A stretch of 64,000 nucleotides of DNA from contig CM034307.1 in NCBI GenBank assembly GCA_019925795.1, positions 65,596,864-65,660,863 of the forward strand. Reading direction: 5' to 3'. Positions 21,653 to 31,577 of this stretch are shown here, piece after piece. Position 1 is the first letter of the stretch. Each line of letters opens with the position of its first letter. This stretch comes from Dendrobium chrysotoxum (Eukaryota; Streptophyta; Magnoliopsida; Asparagales; Orchidaceae). Made by a program: the position numbers and the translations under genes. Below the pieces are notes generated by a model. It was not told the origin of the DNA, ran no database searches, and saw only the letters and a program-made list of their open reading frames with translations.

Positions 21653-22671
21653 TGTTGCGGACTAGAATATACGCGGCGATAGAGTTAAAAATTTTCGTCT
21701 CAGCGTTGTACGTATATCCAGCACACAAACAGAAGAATAAAAGAACACCAGCATTTGTACGTGGAAAGCCTTGAAAAAGGGAAAAACCACGGGGCCACGC
21801 CCAGTTGAAAGAGTTCAACTAGTGTTGTTTGAAATACAGGAGGCTGATTCGTCCTTCAAATTCAGGAAGATCAGATTACAATGAGTATTGAAAATCAGTT
21901 ACAAGGCCAAGCAGAGTTCCGACGTCACTCGGGTGTCCGGCAGAATTCCGGCATCACTTGGAGATCGGGCGGAATGTTGGCATCCTTCGGAGGTCGGGAA
22001 GAATTCCGGCGTCGCTCCAAAGTTTGGGAGAATTCCGGCGTCACTCGGGCGTTGGGCAGAGCTCCGACGTCCCTCGAGCGCCCAGCGGTGTTCCGGCGAT
22101 GATCCGGTGGTGTTCCGGCGGTGGTCGAGGAGTTATTCCCTCTTACACTTCTCTTCCCTTCTTCTCTTCTTAGCTTGGGCCCCTTCATAAGAGAAAGATG
22201 GGCTATTTATAGTTTTTCTGGAGTGGCATAGCCCGTAAATAGATGAGGGATAAGGGGCAAATAAGGAGTGATCAGGATGAACAGCTGATATTGAATCCCT
22301 TGATCGTGAACCGTTTATTGAGCATTTTAAGGTCTTAATGGTATCAGAATTCTGCGATCTTGGGCTCGTTGGATTTATCTCGTCGTGCCGCTTGATTCGA
22401 CTATAAGCTCGTCAAAATCAGAGACCGTTTGGTAACTCAAATTGCTGTTCGAGGTTTCTAATAGTGCTTCGGGTACTTGATTTGGACTCATTTGGGCTCG
22501 GATTGAGTCGAATTTGGTGTCGTTGCGTTCGTATTTCCGAGACGCTCAGTTCGACTATAGGCTTGCTGAAATTAGAGTTTAAATGGTCTCCGAATTAATT
22601 TTTGAAGTTTCCAACCCGAGTTTTTCCTCGAGATTCGTGCCCGATCAAGATAATTTTTTGGTGATATATCA
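21653..22671 (-). repeat. 3' LTR of TR-GAG copy 1
   Basis: Minus-strand TGATATATCA…CCGCAACA, 1019 bp. The U3 TATA box (ctataaatag) is the reverse complement of 'ctatttatag' at about 22204-22213. It is followed by a CT-rich leader and ~30-bp GAATTCCGGCGTC-type repeats at 21910-22110. Frames within this stretch are products of those repeats. Confidence 0.93.
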
Positions 22672-22687
22672 TTTGCCCTCCTATTTT
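22672..22687 (-). other. Polypurine tract
   Basis: Minus strand reads AAAATAGGAGGGCAAA, directly next to the TG of the 3' LTR. The equivalent in copy 2 is at 56171-56187. It is the expected primer site for plus-strand DNA synthesis. Confidence 0.85.
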
Positions 22688-22889
22688 CGGACGTCGAAGC
22701 TCCAGAAGTCCGAAAATACTTGTTCCGACATTTTACAACGGTCGAATCGCAAAAAATTGCATTCCAAAAATTAAACGTTTGCTCGAACCTGATCATAGAG
22801 GCCCCGTTGAGCTCTAAAAGTGTCAAAATTGAGTCCGAAATGTCGAAAAACGTGTCAGGGGACCCCAAAAACGTCCGATTTGGACCGTC

Positions 22890-22980
22890 CGGTCCAAAAA
22901 TCGGAGCCCAGGAATGCGTAGGCGGTCGAACCGGCCGGTCGGCCGCCAGCGGCGCTCGCGCGGGCGAGCGGCAGCAGTTG
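22890..22980. other. GC-rich patch in the TR-GAG internal region
   Basis: A short CpG-rich stretch (gtcgaaccggccggtcggcc…) stands out from its surroundings. The corresponding place in copy 2, 55695-55960, is longer and richer in GC. Non-coding as far as I can see. Confidence 0.6.
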
Positions 22981-23177
22981 CCCCCTTTTTTTTGTGGGGC
23001 CCACGAATTTTTTTTATTTTATAAAATTCGTAAATGACCATTTTTGGCTCAAAAAATTCCGAAAAAATTTTGAAAATTTTCGAAATCCTTCTAGAAGCCT
23101 CCTCCCTCCAATTTTCAAATATTTTTCCCCTCTTTTTTTTTCAATATTTCCCTCTCTTTTTCTCCCCCTTTTCATCC

Positions 23178-23185
23178 TATAAATA
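23178..23185 (+). promoter_or_regulatory. Antisense TATA box inside TR-GAG copy 1
   Basis: TATAAATA followed by 'cccccttgggg' and a CT-rich leader, on the strand opposite to gag. Copy 2 keeps the same box in the same relative place (55570-55577, also antisense). This suggests an internal promoter or an embedded inverted LTR-like segment. Confidence 0.5.
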
Positions 23186-23229
23186 CCCCCTTGGGGTAAT
23201 GAAAATTTGCACCACATTTCCCTCTCCCT

Positions 23230-23530
23230 TTGGCTTTCTAGTTTTTGGAATTTTGAGGCCTTCCGCCGTTTTTGAGTAGGTGACTTTCCCTACTTGACTC
23301 AGCGCCCCTCCCTTTGCGCAGAAGTTAGAGGCTTCTTCTCTTTTTCCTCTCATTCTGGCTTTCTGACAGTTGAAGCATTCCGCTGTTATTCAGTAGGTGA
23401 CTTTCCCTACTTGAGACAATGCCCCTCCTCTTATACATGAGTTAGAAATTTCTTCTCTTATTCATTCCTTCTCCTTCATTTTTCTTCCTACTTTAGATGC
23501 TTTCCACTGTCTTTCGTAGGTGATTTTACC
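23230..23530. repeat. ~112-bp tandem repeat, three diverged copies
   Basis: Each unit contains a variant of 'ttccgccgtttttgagtagg' and 'tgactttccctacttgactc' followed by 'cgcccctccctttgcgcaga'. The same repeat, less diverged, is at 55200-55500 in copy 2. Confidence 0.82.
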
Positions 23531-24389
23531 TACTCAGATTCGTGCCCCTCTTTAGTAAAGGAAGTAAAATGGATGATCTCACATCCTCTAAAAATCCTTT
23601 AGAAGATCGTGCGAGAGGATACGAGACTTTCGATGCTATTTGAGCAGAAGTTCGTTGATGATGAACGATCAAGTGGAAGTCCGTCGGCAGTCAACGGCCA
23701 AACAGAGAGCTAGAAGAAAGAATTGGAGGGCGTACTGCTAGTAACGATCGAGCAAGCAGCCGATGATGGTTCACAATCGAGCAAGAAGTCGATGATGGTT
23801 GATATGAAGTAAAGGACCGCCGGCAGATATCCGACGAAGGGCTGATGATGGCGGGTGTCCAGTGGCATTGTGTTAAGGCAATATTCATCTATATTGAAGT
23901 GTGCTAACATCAGAAATCACTGAATCAAGGGGCCGAAGTAGTGTGATACAATAATATTGTTAACTGAGTGGACGCCTGATGATGATCAAGTTATGTCCTT
24001 TCTTTGAAGGAGCAGTTGTAGGAGGTGCTTGCGTGCAATAAGGGAGAAGTCACTTAAATCCATCAAGGATATTTGACTGTGTTAAAGTTGCTTGTTGCTT
24101 GATGATACTAGTTTGTACGGATGATGCCAATGTATTCTTAATTCAACTTCTAGTGAGAATAAATGTACACCTGAATCTGGATTTATGTAACTCCAATGAT
24201 ATTGTATATGAAATAAAAATTTGTCCCATAGAGGAAGCTGAATTGTTATTGTATTTGTAAGACATGCTTTGATATATATGAGATGCTAAGTCAAAGCTCT
24301 TGCTTGATGACGTTTAAGGGAAGATGTTAGATTAAATCTCCCTAGGAATGGTCTTCCAGTGAATGAGATACAAGACATCCTCCTATGAC

Positions 24390-24980
24390 GTTTGACCTAT
24401 ATGAGGTTATATGTTAGAGCCCTGCTCAATGACGTTAACCTGTATAGAAGAGGTCGAGGGAATCCACCAAGGATGTGAGACCTATCTGAGATTGTATGTC
24501 AGAGCCCTGCTCGATGACGTTAACCTATATGAAAGAGGTCGAGAGAATCCACCAAGGATGTGAGACTTATCTGAGTTTGTATGTCAGAGCCTTGCTCGAT
24601 GACGTTAATCTATATAAAAGAGGTCGAGAGAATCCACCAACAATGTGAGACCTATCCGAGGTTGTATGTCAGAGCCTTGCTTGATGACGTTAACCTATAT
24701 AGAAGAGGTCGAGAGAATCCACCAAGGATGTGAGACATATCCGAGGTTGTATGTCAAAGTCTTGCTCGATGACGTTAACCTATATGGAAGAGGTCGAGAG
24801 AATCCACCAAGGATGTGAGACCTATCCGAGGTTGTATGTCAGAGCCTTGCTCGATGACGTTAACCTATATGAAAGAGGTCGAGAGAATCCCCCAAAGATG
24901 TGAGACCTATCCGAGGTTGTATGTCGGAGCCTTTGCTCGACGACGTTAACCTGTATGGAAGAGGCCGGATCGAATCCCCC
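24390..24980. repeat. 85-bp tandem array, seven copies
   Basis: The core 'gatgacgttaacctatat' recurs with gacg at 24431, 24516, 24601, 24686, 24771, 24856 and 24942, i.e. every 85-86 bp. Each unit also has 'aatccaccaaggatgtgaga' and 'gaggttgtatgtcagagcc'. Copy 2 carries four units of the same repeat (53535-53885). Confidence 0.95.
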
Positions 24981-25359
24981 TGGGATCGATCTTCTAGTGA
25001 TTGAGATGTAATAAAGACTGCGTATTTTTCGGATCATGAATAAAGAGATTATATTCATCGGTAATTTTTTATTATCATTTTTTATCCTTTTTTTTAAAAG
25101 AAGGAGACAATAGTAAAATTAGGCAAACAACATATTATATTACTGTAAGATAATATAATAGTCCCATTGTACAATATAAGAGATACAAATAGGGACAATC
25201 ACATCATTTGACTTGGTAGAAATACTAAGGACATTAGAGTGACATCCTACTTATCAAAGAAGAGATACACGATGACACATGACAAGTAGTATTACTAATA
25301 CAACTACACAAAGTGTGTGGTCATTCAATCTCGCCAACCATTTGAATATTATTCAACTG

Positions 25360-26880
25360 TTATCTTTGTTGTTGTTGATTTTGCCCCCCAGTTGGACCAG
25401 TTTCATCTCGAGCAGGTGAGTTTTGGATGAATTGTCGGAGATATCCTTTTCGGATTAACCTCTCGATCTCATCCTTTAGTTGCTTGTAGGCTTCGGTAGT
25501 GTGTCCACGACTACGGTGGAAATAGCAATATTGCTCCTGGTTTCCAACATTCGGCTTCAAAGAATTAGGCCACTTGATATTTTCTTTATATCGAATGGCC
25601 ATTAGTATGTTGGTTCGAGTTGCATTGAGAGGCGTATACTCTTTTTCATGTCGGAACTCGCGTTGTGGTACTGGGGGTCTAGGAAATGAATTTTTCTTTC
25701 GTTGCGAAAATGAGTCCTCTATTGTAGGGGCGTTCTTACGCTTTCCAGTTGTTTGCTCAAATTACTTTTTATGAGCATTAATGGCTTCATCAGCGGAGAT
25801 TTGAGCTTCTATACGATGGATCTGGTCAGCATATGAATGAACTGTGTCTCGCATGAGTGCCGAATAGAAAGGGCCAAGACGAAGGCCGCCAAGAAAGACC
25901 CCTCTCAGCAATTCAGGATCCACTCCTGGAATTTGTCGAGCCTCGGTGGAAAATCGTTGAAAATACTCTTTTAACGATTCTCCTTCTTTTTGACGGATCC
26001 CGAAAATGTGAGAAGAATCCTTAATAATTCTTCGATTGGCAACGAATTGTTCGACGAACACTTTGACCAATTTGATGAATGTAGGGATCGTTCCGGGTGG
26101 AAGTTAATAGAATCACGTTCGAGCTTGTCCTTTAAGGGTAGCAGGAAAAACCTGGCAGAGGAGTGCATCAGATGCTCGCTGGATATGCATAATAGTTATG
26201 TAATGATCGATGTGCTCGTACGGGTCGGATGTCCCGTCGTAGGAATCGATGCTTGGTAGTTTAAATCTTGCCGGAATAGCATGTTGAAGAATAGCTTCTG
26301 TCAAGGGTGACGACTCTTGCAAGTCCCACTGACGAAGGGGTTGCCTTATGCCTCCTGCAGGGAACTCTTCTCGGACCAATCGTCGCAGTTCGTGGCGAAG
26401 GGCATTGCGAGGGAGCTCAGCAACGTGTGGTCGGGCTAACTCTTCGTGGAGGTCCAAAGGAATACGAGGTTGCCGACCTGTGTGTGAAGGATGGGTAGAA
26501 CTGGCTGTATCAGCCAGTTCATTATCTTGATGTGACTGCAGATGTCTCCTTGGCGGAGGAAGAGAAATTTCTGCTTGAAGATGTTCAAGTTGAACAACTT
26601 CTACCCGTGGTGGATCTCGAGGGAGAAGAACCTCCTCCTGTGGTGCTAGTGCCGGTTGTCGAGTCTCTCGCAGGAGTTGTAGGATCTTGTTCTGAGATTC
26701 TTCCATTTTTCAGATTCGCTGCTCCAAAGAAGGCCCTGAGGTTCCTTCTCCAGAAATGTGTTGCCCCCCAGGAAAAAAGGAGGCAGAAACTTGATGTCCA
26801 TGATTTATAGACTGATTTCTGGATTGATGAGAGTGGGAGCGGGAGGCTCCTATGAGGCGATTGCTATGCCTATTGGCCAT
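25360..26880 (-). pseudogene. Broken gag of TR-GAG copy 1
   Basis: A single minus-strand frame runs from ATG at 26878-26880 (MANRHSNR…) to the stop at 25360-25362, 507 codons including the final stop. Inside it are in-frame stops at 26710-26712 (TGA), 26113-26115 (TGA, where copy 2 has tryptophan), 26104-26106 (TAA) and 25762-25764 (TAA, where copy 2 has glutamine). In order it shows a proline/glutamate/arginine-rich N-terminal third, the retrotransposon Gag domain (DSYDGTSDPYEHIDHY to EAQISADEAINAH) and a C-terminal CX2HX4HX4C knuckle whose last cysteine is tyrosine here (TEAY). Gag packages element RNA into virus-like particles. This copy can make only fragments. Closest family by eye is Tat-lineage Gypsy Gag. 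Confidence 0.9.
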
Positions 26881-26910
26881 GAAAATAATATTTAGGAGTG
26901 TGGGATAGGA

Positions 26911-26931
26911 TTCCCACAGACGGCGCCAAAC
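26911..26931 (-). other. Primer-binding site
   Basis: The minus strand next to the 5' LTR reads TGGCGCCGTCTGTGGGAA, identical to copy 2 at 51620-51637. A TGGCGCC start is common for plant Gypsy primer sites. I do not assign the tRNA. Confidence 0.82.
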
Positions 26932-27954
26932 TATTGCGGACTAAAATATACGCGGCGATAGAGTTAAAAATTTCCGTCTCAGCGTTGTACGTATATCCAG
27001 TACACAAACAGAAGAATAAAAGAACACTAGCATTTTTACGTGGAAAGCCCTGAAAAAGGGAAAAACCACGGGGCCACGCCCAGTTGAAAGAGTTCCACTA
27101 GTGTTATTTGAAATACAGGAGGCTGATTCGTCCTTCAAATTCAGGACGATCAGATTAAAATGAGTATTGAAAATCAGTTATAAGGCCAAGCAGAGTTCCG
27201 ACGTCACTCGGGTGTCCGACAGAATTCTGGCATCACTTGGAGATCGGGCGGAATGTTGGCATCCTTCGGAGGTCGGGAAGAATTCCGGCGTCGCTCCAAA
27301 GTTTGGGAGAATTCCGGCGTCACTCGGGCGTCGGGCAGAGCTCCGGCGTCCCTCGAGCGCCCAGCGGTGTTCCGGCGATGATCCAGCGGTGTTCCGACGG
27401 TGGTCGAGGAGGAGTTATTCTCTTCTACACTTCTCTTCCCTTCTTCTCTTCTTAGCTTGGGCCCCTTCATAAGAGAAATGAGGGGCTATTTATAGTTTTT
27501 CTGGAGTGGCATAGCCCGTAAATAGATGAGGGATAAGGGGCAAATAAGGAGTGATCTGGATGAACGGCTAATATTGAATCCCTTGATCGTGAACCGTTTA
27601 TTGAGCATTTTAAGGTCTTAATGGTATCAGAATTCTGCGATCTTGGGCTCGTTGGATTCGTCTCGTTGAGCCGCTCGATTTGACTATAAGCTCGTCAAAA
27701 TCGGAGACCGTTTGGTAACTCAAATTGCTGTTCGAGGTTTCCAACAGTGCTTCGGGTACTTGATTTGGACTCATTTGGGCTCGGATTGAGTCGAATTTGG
27801 TGTCGTTGCGTTCGTATTTCCGAGACGCTCAATTCGACTATAGGCTTGCTGAAATCAAAGTTTAAATAATCTCCGAATTAATTTTTGAAGTTTTCAACCT
27901 GAGTTTTTCCTCTAGATTCGCGCCCGATCATGATAATTTTTTGGTGATATATTA
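26932..27954 (-). repeat. 5' LTR of TR-GAG copy 1
   Basis: 1023 bp, closely similar to 21653-22671 with scattered transitions. The TATA box (as 'ctatttatag' at about 27486-27495) would drive the gag transcript on the minus strand. Confidence 0.92.
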
Positions 27955-27959
27955 ATACT

Positions 27960-28435
27960 AAAGATAAATTTAATATACAAATAATCAGAGTCATTTTCAA
28001 AGTAAGAACTAAAGTATGTAAGAGAGCCATCTATTAATATTTTAATCAATACATTTTTAAATATTTGATGTAAAATTAAATCCAAAATTTTAAAATGTCC
28101 TAACAAATCTTAGCATAAATAAAAAGAATGTGTCTCTAACTGACTATCTTATTAAACAACCACATAACTCTTTCAAAGGCCGGGTCACTATATATTTTCA
28201 TAATTAAAAAAAATACCACTATGTCCTCATATTTATCAAAGTTTTGAGAGAGCAAAGTTTTCCCGTAGCGTTCTGTTATTTAGCTTTCAGATAATAATCT
28301 CAATTTTATTTGACTATTATAATCTTATTATTTTATTATTATTATTTTTAAAAATTTTATTATAAAAAATTATTTTTTACAACAAAAATAGTTAAGTTTA
28401 TAAAATCAATATCGTAGCTGTTCTAAACAGGGCGA
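27960..28435. other. AT-rich spacer
   Basis: No feature recognised apart from TTA-rich low-complexity sequence near 28320-28360. Confidence 0.5.
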
Positions 28436-28602
28436 ATTATTAGGTCCGGACACCGGACGGAGAGATCCGTCCGGTTTTTTCTCTATCCACAGAAAAAGCG
28501 CACCTAAAGCGCAGCTAAAGCGCATGTGCTACAGTACCTACGCTTTGACTGCACTTTTACTATAGATAGAGAGAGATCCGTCAGGTGTCCGGACCTAATA
28601 AT
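28436..28602. mobile_element. MITE-like inverted-repeat element
   Basis: The arms ATTATTAGGTCCGGACACC (left) and GGTGTCCGGACCTAATAAT (right) are perfect inverted repeats. The pairing extends inward ('ggacggagagatccgtccgg' versus 'agagagatccgtcaggtgtc'). TA flanks the GGTCCGG core on both sides, so a TA duplication is possible. The middle has 'aaagcgc' three times. No coding capacity. Confidence 0.72.
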
Positions 28603-29586
28603 TTTCCTCCAAACAGGCCTTTCTGCGTACAATCATTAAAGCTTTTTTCAAATTTATACTAAATTAATATTTTGCTCTGCGTCACCCCTTTTTTGTTTTG
28701 TCTCTTTTGAATCTGATATACTAATCCCCTTCCCGAGTAGCTTCCGAACTGAACCATGTTTCTTACTGGTAAATTACATGAAGCTTCACCTTCTCTAATG
28801 GCCGCCATGTTATCTTTGTAGAAAAATAATACAAGTAGCCTACAAAGCTGTATGGTTCATCCACATGCTATTCAAATAATAATAATAAATATATTATAAC
28901 TCATTAAATTTTAAATTATCATTAAAGTTAAAGTCAGCTTTCTTCGATTACGATGGTTAGGTTAGGGCGCCAATAAAAAATTCCACCGCTATCAACATTA
29001 ATTAAAAATGTAGTTGCAATTTACTGCAAAAAAATTATATTTGGCACCTAAAAATTTATACAAATAAAAGAACTATGAACCCCTCAAAATAATAAAATAT
29101 TTTATTAAAAACTTAAAACAAAAAAAAAACTAATAATTTTAAGTAGTATCACTCATGAATTATATTTTCTTACAGAATTAACTAATAATTTTAATATAAA
29201 ATTCTCAATTTTTGTACGAGCAGTTTCTGATATAGGTTTTTTTATTAATTATCTATCCTAAACAATATAGATCTGCAAATGAGCTCAGCTAAATCAATGG
29301 ACATCATGCATTCACATTCACATGAGACAAATGCACAAAATAATGAAAAAATATAAAAGAATATTCATCAAAATAGCTCTAATATTTTACAAAATCAAGA
29401 AACTCAAACAAACCAGAACCAAATTATAAAAAAAATAAAAAAATCCATCTATCCCTTCTTCTCCTCTTCCATTCACAACCTACTTATAACCACAGATCAT
29501 AATCTAACAAAATCTAATAATTTACAGACAATCTCAGCAAAAGAGTATAAGAGATCGAAGAAGGGATAGAAGGGTTTAGTTTCATT
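28603..29586. other. AT-rich DNA downstream of the MGNC gene
   Basis: No further gene seen. The part nearest the stop codon (29400-29586) is the likely 3' untranslated region of the minus-strand gene. Confidence 0.45.
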
Positions 29587-29910
29587 CTAATCGTCAGGCT
29601 CTTCTGCAATGCTTCTGAGCGCAGGTTTCCAATGATACTGATCATGAATGATCTCATTAGACTCAGCCATGCTCATATTGATAAGCTCTATCATCACATC
29701 TCGAGTTGGTAAGCCTTTAATCTCTGCCTGTCTCAACAACTCATCAAGTTGCTTCTTACTGATTCTGATCCTCACCTCGGTGGACGATGCAGGAGACTCC
29801 TTCGGCCTTGTGGTTAGTTCTTCGTCTCTCTCTGTTTTAATCCAATGCTCATCTTCATCGTCTTCATCGGCCCAAGTCACGGGCTGCCGACGGCGAAGAC
29901 AGTTGCCCAT
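29587..29910 (-). CDS. Small MGNC-starting plant protein, function unknown
   Basis: Single-exon, 107 residues. It starts MGNCLRRR, so Gly2 is a candidate for N-myristoylation and Cys4 for palmitoylation, which would place the protein at a membrane. An acidic stretch follows (residues 14-23, ADEDDEDEHW). Next is a conserved-looking TEVRIRISKKQLDELL block (44-59), a helix-prone segment (60-83) and a C-terminal HWKPALRSIAEEP motif (93-105). I recall unnamed small plant proteins with the same plan (MGNC start, 'V+I+I+KKQL+ELL', 'W+P.L.SI.E' end) but no assigned role. The reading frame is intact, and a TATA box lies about 130 bp upstream with a CT/CA-rich leader, so it is probably expressed. The ATG is fixed by the MGNC motif. 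It is the only host gene I can support here. Confidence 0.8.
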   Translation of the reverse strand: MGNCLRRRQPVTWADEDDEDEHWIKTERDEELTTRPKESPASSTEVRIRISKKQLDELLRQAEIKGLPTRDVMIELINMSMAESNEIIHDQYHWKPALRSIAEEPDD

Positions 29911-30035
29911 ATGGACCTTTCTTTATCTTCCTCTTTTCTCTTCAAGCTCTCTGCAATAGTTTGATGGTTTCTTCAGGAATGGAAAATGCTATTGGCTTTG
30001 TGTGTGGGGGAGAGATTCTATGAGGGAAAAGGGTA

Positions 30036-30046
30036 AGATTTTATAA
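30036..30046 (-). promoter_or_regulatory. TATA box of the MGNC gene
   Basis: Minus strand reads cttataaaatctt, about 130 bp before the ATG. A 'ctctcccccacacac' leader-type stretch, a typical plant start-site context, follows near 30000-30016. Confidence 0.65.
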
Positions 30047-30202
30047 GAATTGAGGGGTAAGGGTGGAAAGTGCGGGGAAATAATTGTGGGCCCGGGATAG
30101 GCAGGGAAAGGGTCAGCAAGATCAATCCGAATGCTACGTAGGATGTCCAGCGTGGCGTGGGAGTTGGCCAGTTCAGCACCGACCCGATCCGGGAGTCGGC
30201 GG

Positions 30203-30210
30203 TGACGTCA
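30203..30210. promoter_or_regulatory. TGACGTCA palindrome (bZIP-type site)
   Basis: A perfect 8-bp CRE/C-box palindrome about 295 bp upstream of the MGNC ATG, in a GC-rich promoter stretch (30120-30240). A plus-strand TATAAAT at 30214-30220 follows it. bZIP factors of the TGA/ATF type bind this core. Regulation of the gene is inferred. Confidence 0.45.
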
Positions 30211-30250
30211 TCGTATAAATGGACGGCAGCGATTCGGGATTTTGGCGGTG

Positions 30251-30549
30251 GTTTTTTAATCAGTGTGAATGGGGTTCCACAAGGAATCTTTATGAAGGGG
30301 ATAAGTGTAAACGGGGTTTCGTGAGGGCATCTTTCGGGTTTAAGTTGCTGTTTCCTGATGCGAGCGTCGGTCACGTGCTGCGGACGCAAAGGGCTAATTG
30401 TCAGCTGATTTTTGAAAAAAACCATGATCAAATTATCAAATTTTTATTAGTAATAAAATTTAAAAAAAATTAAAATTTTAAAGCGAATTAAATACAAATT
30501 CACATATATCATATATGTAAGTTTTAAATCAAATATTTTTTTAATTGAT
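30251..30549. other. Spacer between MGNC promoter and solo LTR
   Basis: A plus-strand frame (30219-30473) crosses it but resembles nothing and lies in promoter sequence. AT-rich from 30420 on. Confidence 0.5.
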
Positions 30550-30554
30550 AGCCT

Positions 30555-31572
30555 TGTTGCGGACTAGAATATACGCGACGATAGAGTTAAAAACTTCTAT
30601 CTCAACGTTGTACGGATATCTAGCGCACAAACAGAGGAGAAATAACAACACCAGGATTTTTACGTGGAAAACCCTAAAAGGGGAAAAACCACGGGGCCAT
30701 GATCAGTTGAAAGAGTTCCACTAGTGTTTGCTTAGAATACAAGAGGTTGAATCGTCTTTAAAATTTAAGACGATCAGATTACAATGAATCTCTTTAGGAT
30801 TGAAAGTCAGTTACAATGTCAAGCAGAGTTCCGGCGTCACTTGGAGATCGGGCGGAACGTTGGCGTCCTTCGGAGGTCAGGTAGAATTCTGGCGTCGTTT
30901 CGAAGTCTGGGAGAATTCTGGCGTCGGGCAGAATTCCGGTTTCACCTGGGAAGAATTCCGACGTCGAGCAGAATTCCGGCGTCACTCGGGCGTCGGGCAG
31001 AATTCCGGCGGTGGTCGAGGAGGAGTTATTCCCTCTTATCCGTTTTCTCTTCTTCTTCTCTTCTCTTCTCTTGCTTGACCTTCCTCTTAAGAGAAATGAG
31101 GGGCTATTTATAGTTTTTTGTGGATGGCATGACCCGTAATTAGGAAGAGGATCGAGGGCAAATGTGGAGTGGTTTGGATGGACGGCCGATATTGAATCCC
31201 TTGATTGTGGACCGTTTATCAGACATTTGAAGGTCTTAATGATATCAGAATTTGACCATCTTAAGCTCGTTGGATTCGTCTTGTCGAGCCGCTCGATTCG
31301 ACTATAAGCATGTCCCGTTTGGAAACCGTTTGGTAATCCAAATTATGGATTGAACCTTCCAAATGTGCTACGTGTCTTTTGATTTGGACCCATTTGGGCT
31401 TGGATCGAATTGAATTTGGTGTTGTTGGGTTCGTATTTCCGAGACGTTCAGTTCGACTATAAGTTTGCTGAAATCTGCGTTCATATGATCTCCGAATTAA
31501 TTTTTAAAAGTTCCAAGCTGATTTTGCTTCGAGATTCGTGCTTGATCAAGATAATTTTTTGATGATATATCA
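30555..31572 (-). mobile_element. Solo LTR of the TR-GAG family
   Basis: Minus strand TGATATATCA…CCGCAACA, 1018 bp. Exact 5-bp target duplications AGCCT lie at 30550-30554 and 31573-31577. TATA box as 'ctatttatag' near 31105. The GAATTCCGGCGTC-type leader repeats lie at 30825-31015. It starts about 650 bp upstream of the MGNC start codon. Confidence 0.95.
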
Positions 31573-31577
31573 AGCCT

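Larger units (their letters stand above)
21653..27954 (-). mobile_element. Complete TR-GAG-type LTR retrotransposon
   Basis: A 6302-bp element with two ~1.02-kb LTRs, at 26932-27954 (5', minus strand) and 21653-22671 (3'). Exact 5-bp target duplications ATACT lie at 21648-21652 and 27955-27959. Order on the minus strand: 5' LTR, primer-binding site, broken gag (26880-25360), 85-bp tandem array, ~112-bp repeats, GC-rich patch, polypurine tract, 3' LTR. No protease, reverse transcriptase, RNase H or integrase motif is seen in any frame of the 2.7 kb between gag and the 3' LTR. Both LTR ends facing gag and flank carry transitions (TG to TA at 26932, CA to TA at 27954), fitting an ageing copy. 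Gag resembles the Ty3/Gypsy Tat lineage. Confidence 0.93.

Noticed and set aside
21881..22190. Frames of 70-100 codons repeated at 27167-27472, 30784-31113 and 48576-48915
   Set aside because: All are the same LTR leader with GAATTCCGGCGTC-type repeats, open on several frames and both strands.
22672..25359. Possible pol region of the LTR element
   Set aside because: I looked in all frames for protease DTG/DSG, reverse transcriptase YxDD/FADD, RNase H and integrase HHCC or DDE patterns and saw none. The region is made of tandem repeats and GC-rich patches.
30219..30473. Plus-strand 84-codon frame after a TATAAAT
   Set aside because: It lies in the promoter region of the opposite-strand MGNC gene, lacks recognisable motifs and ends in AT-rich sequence.
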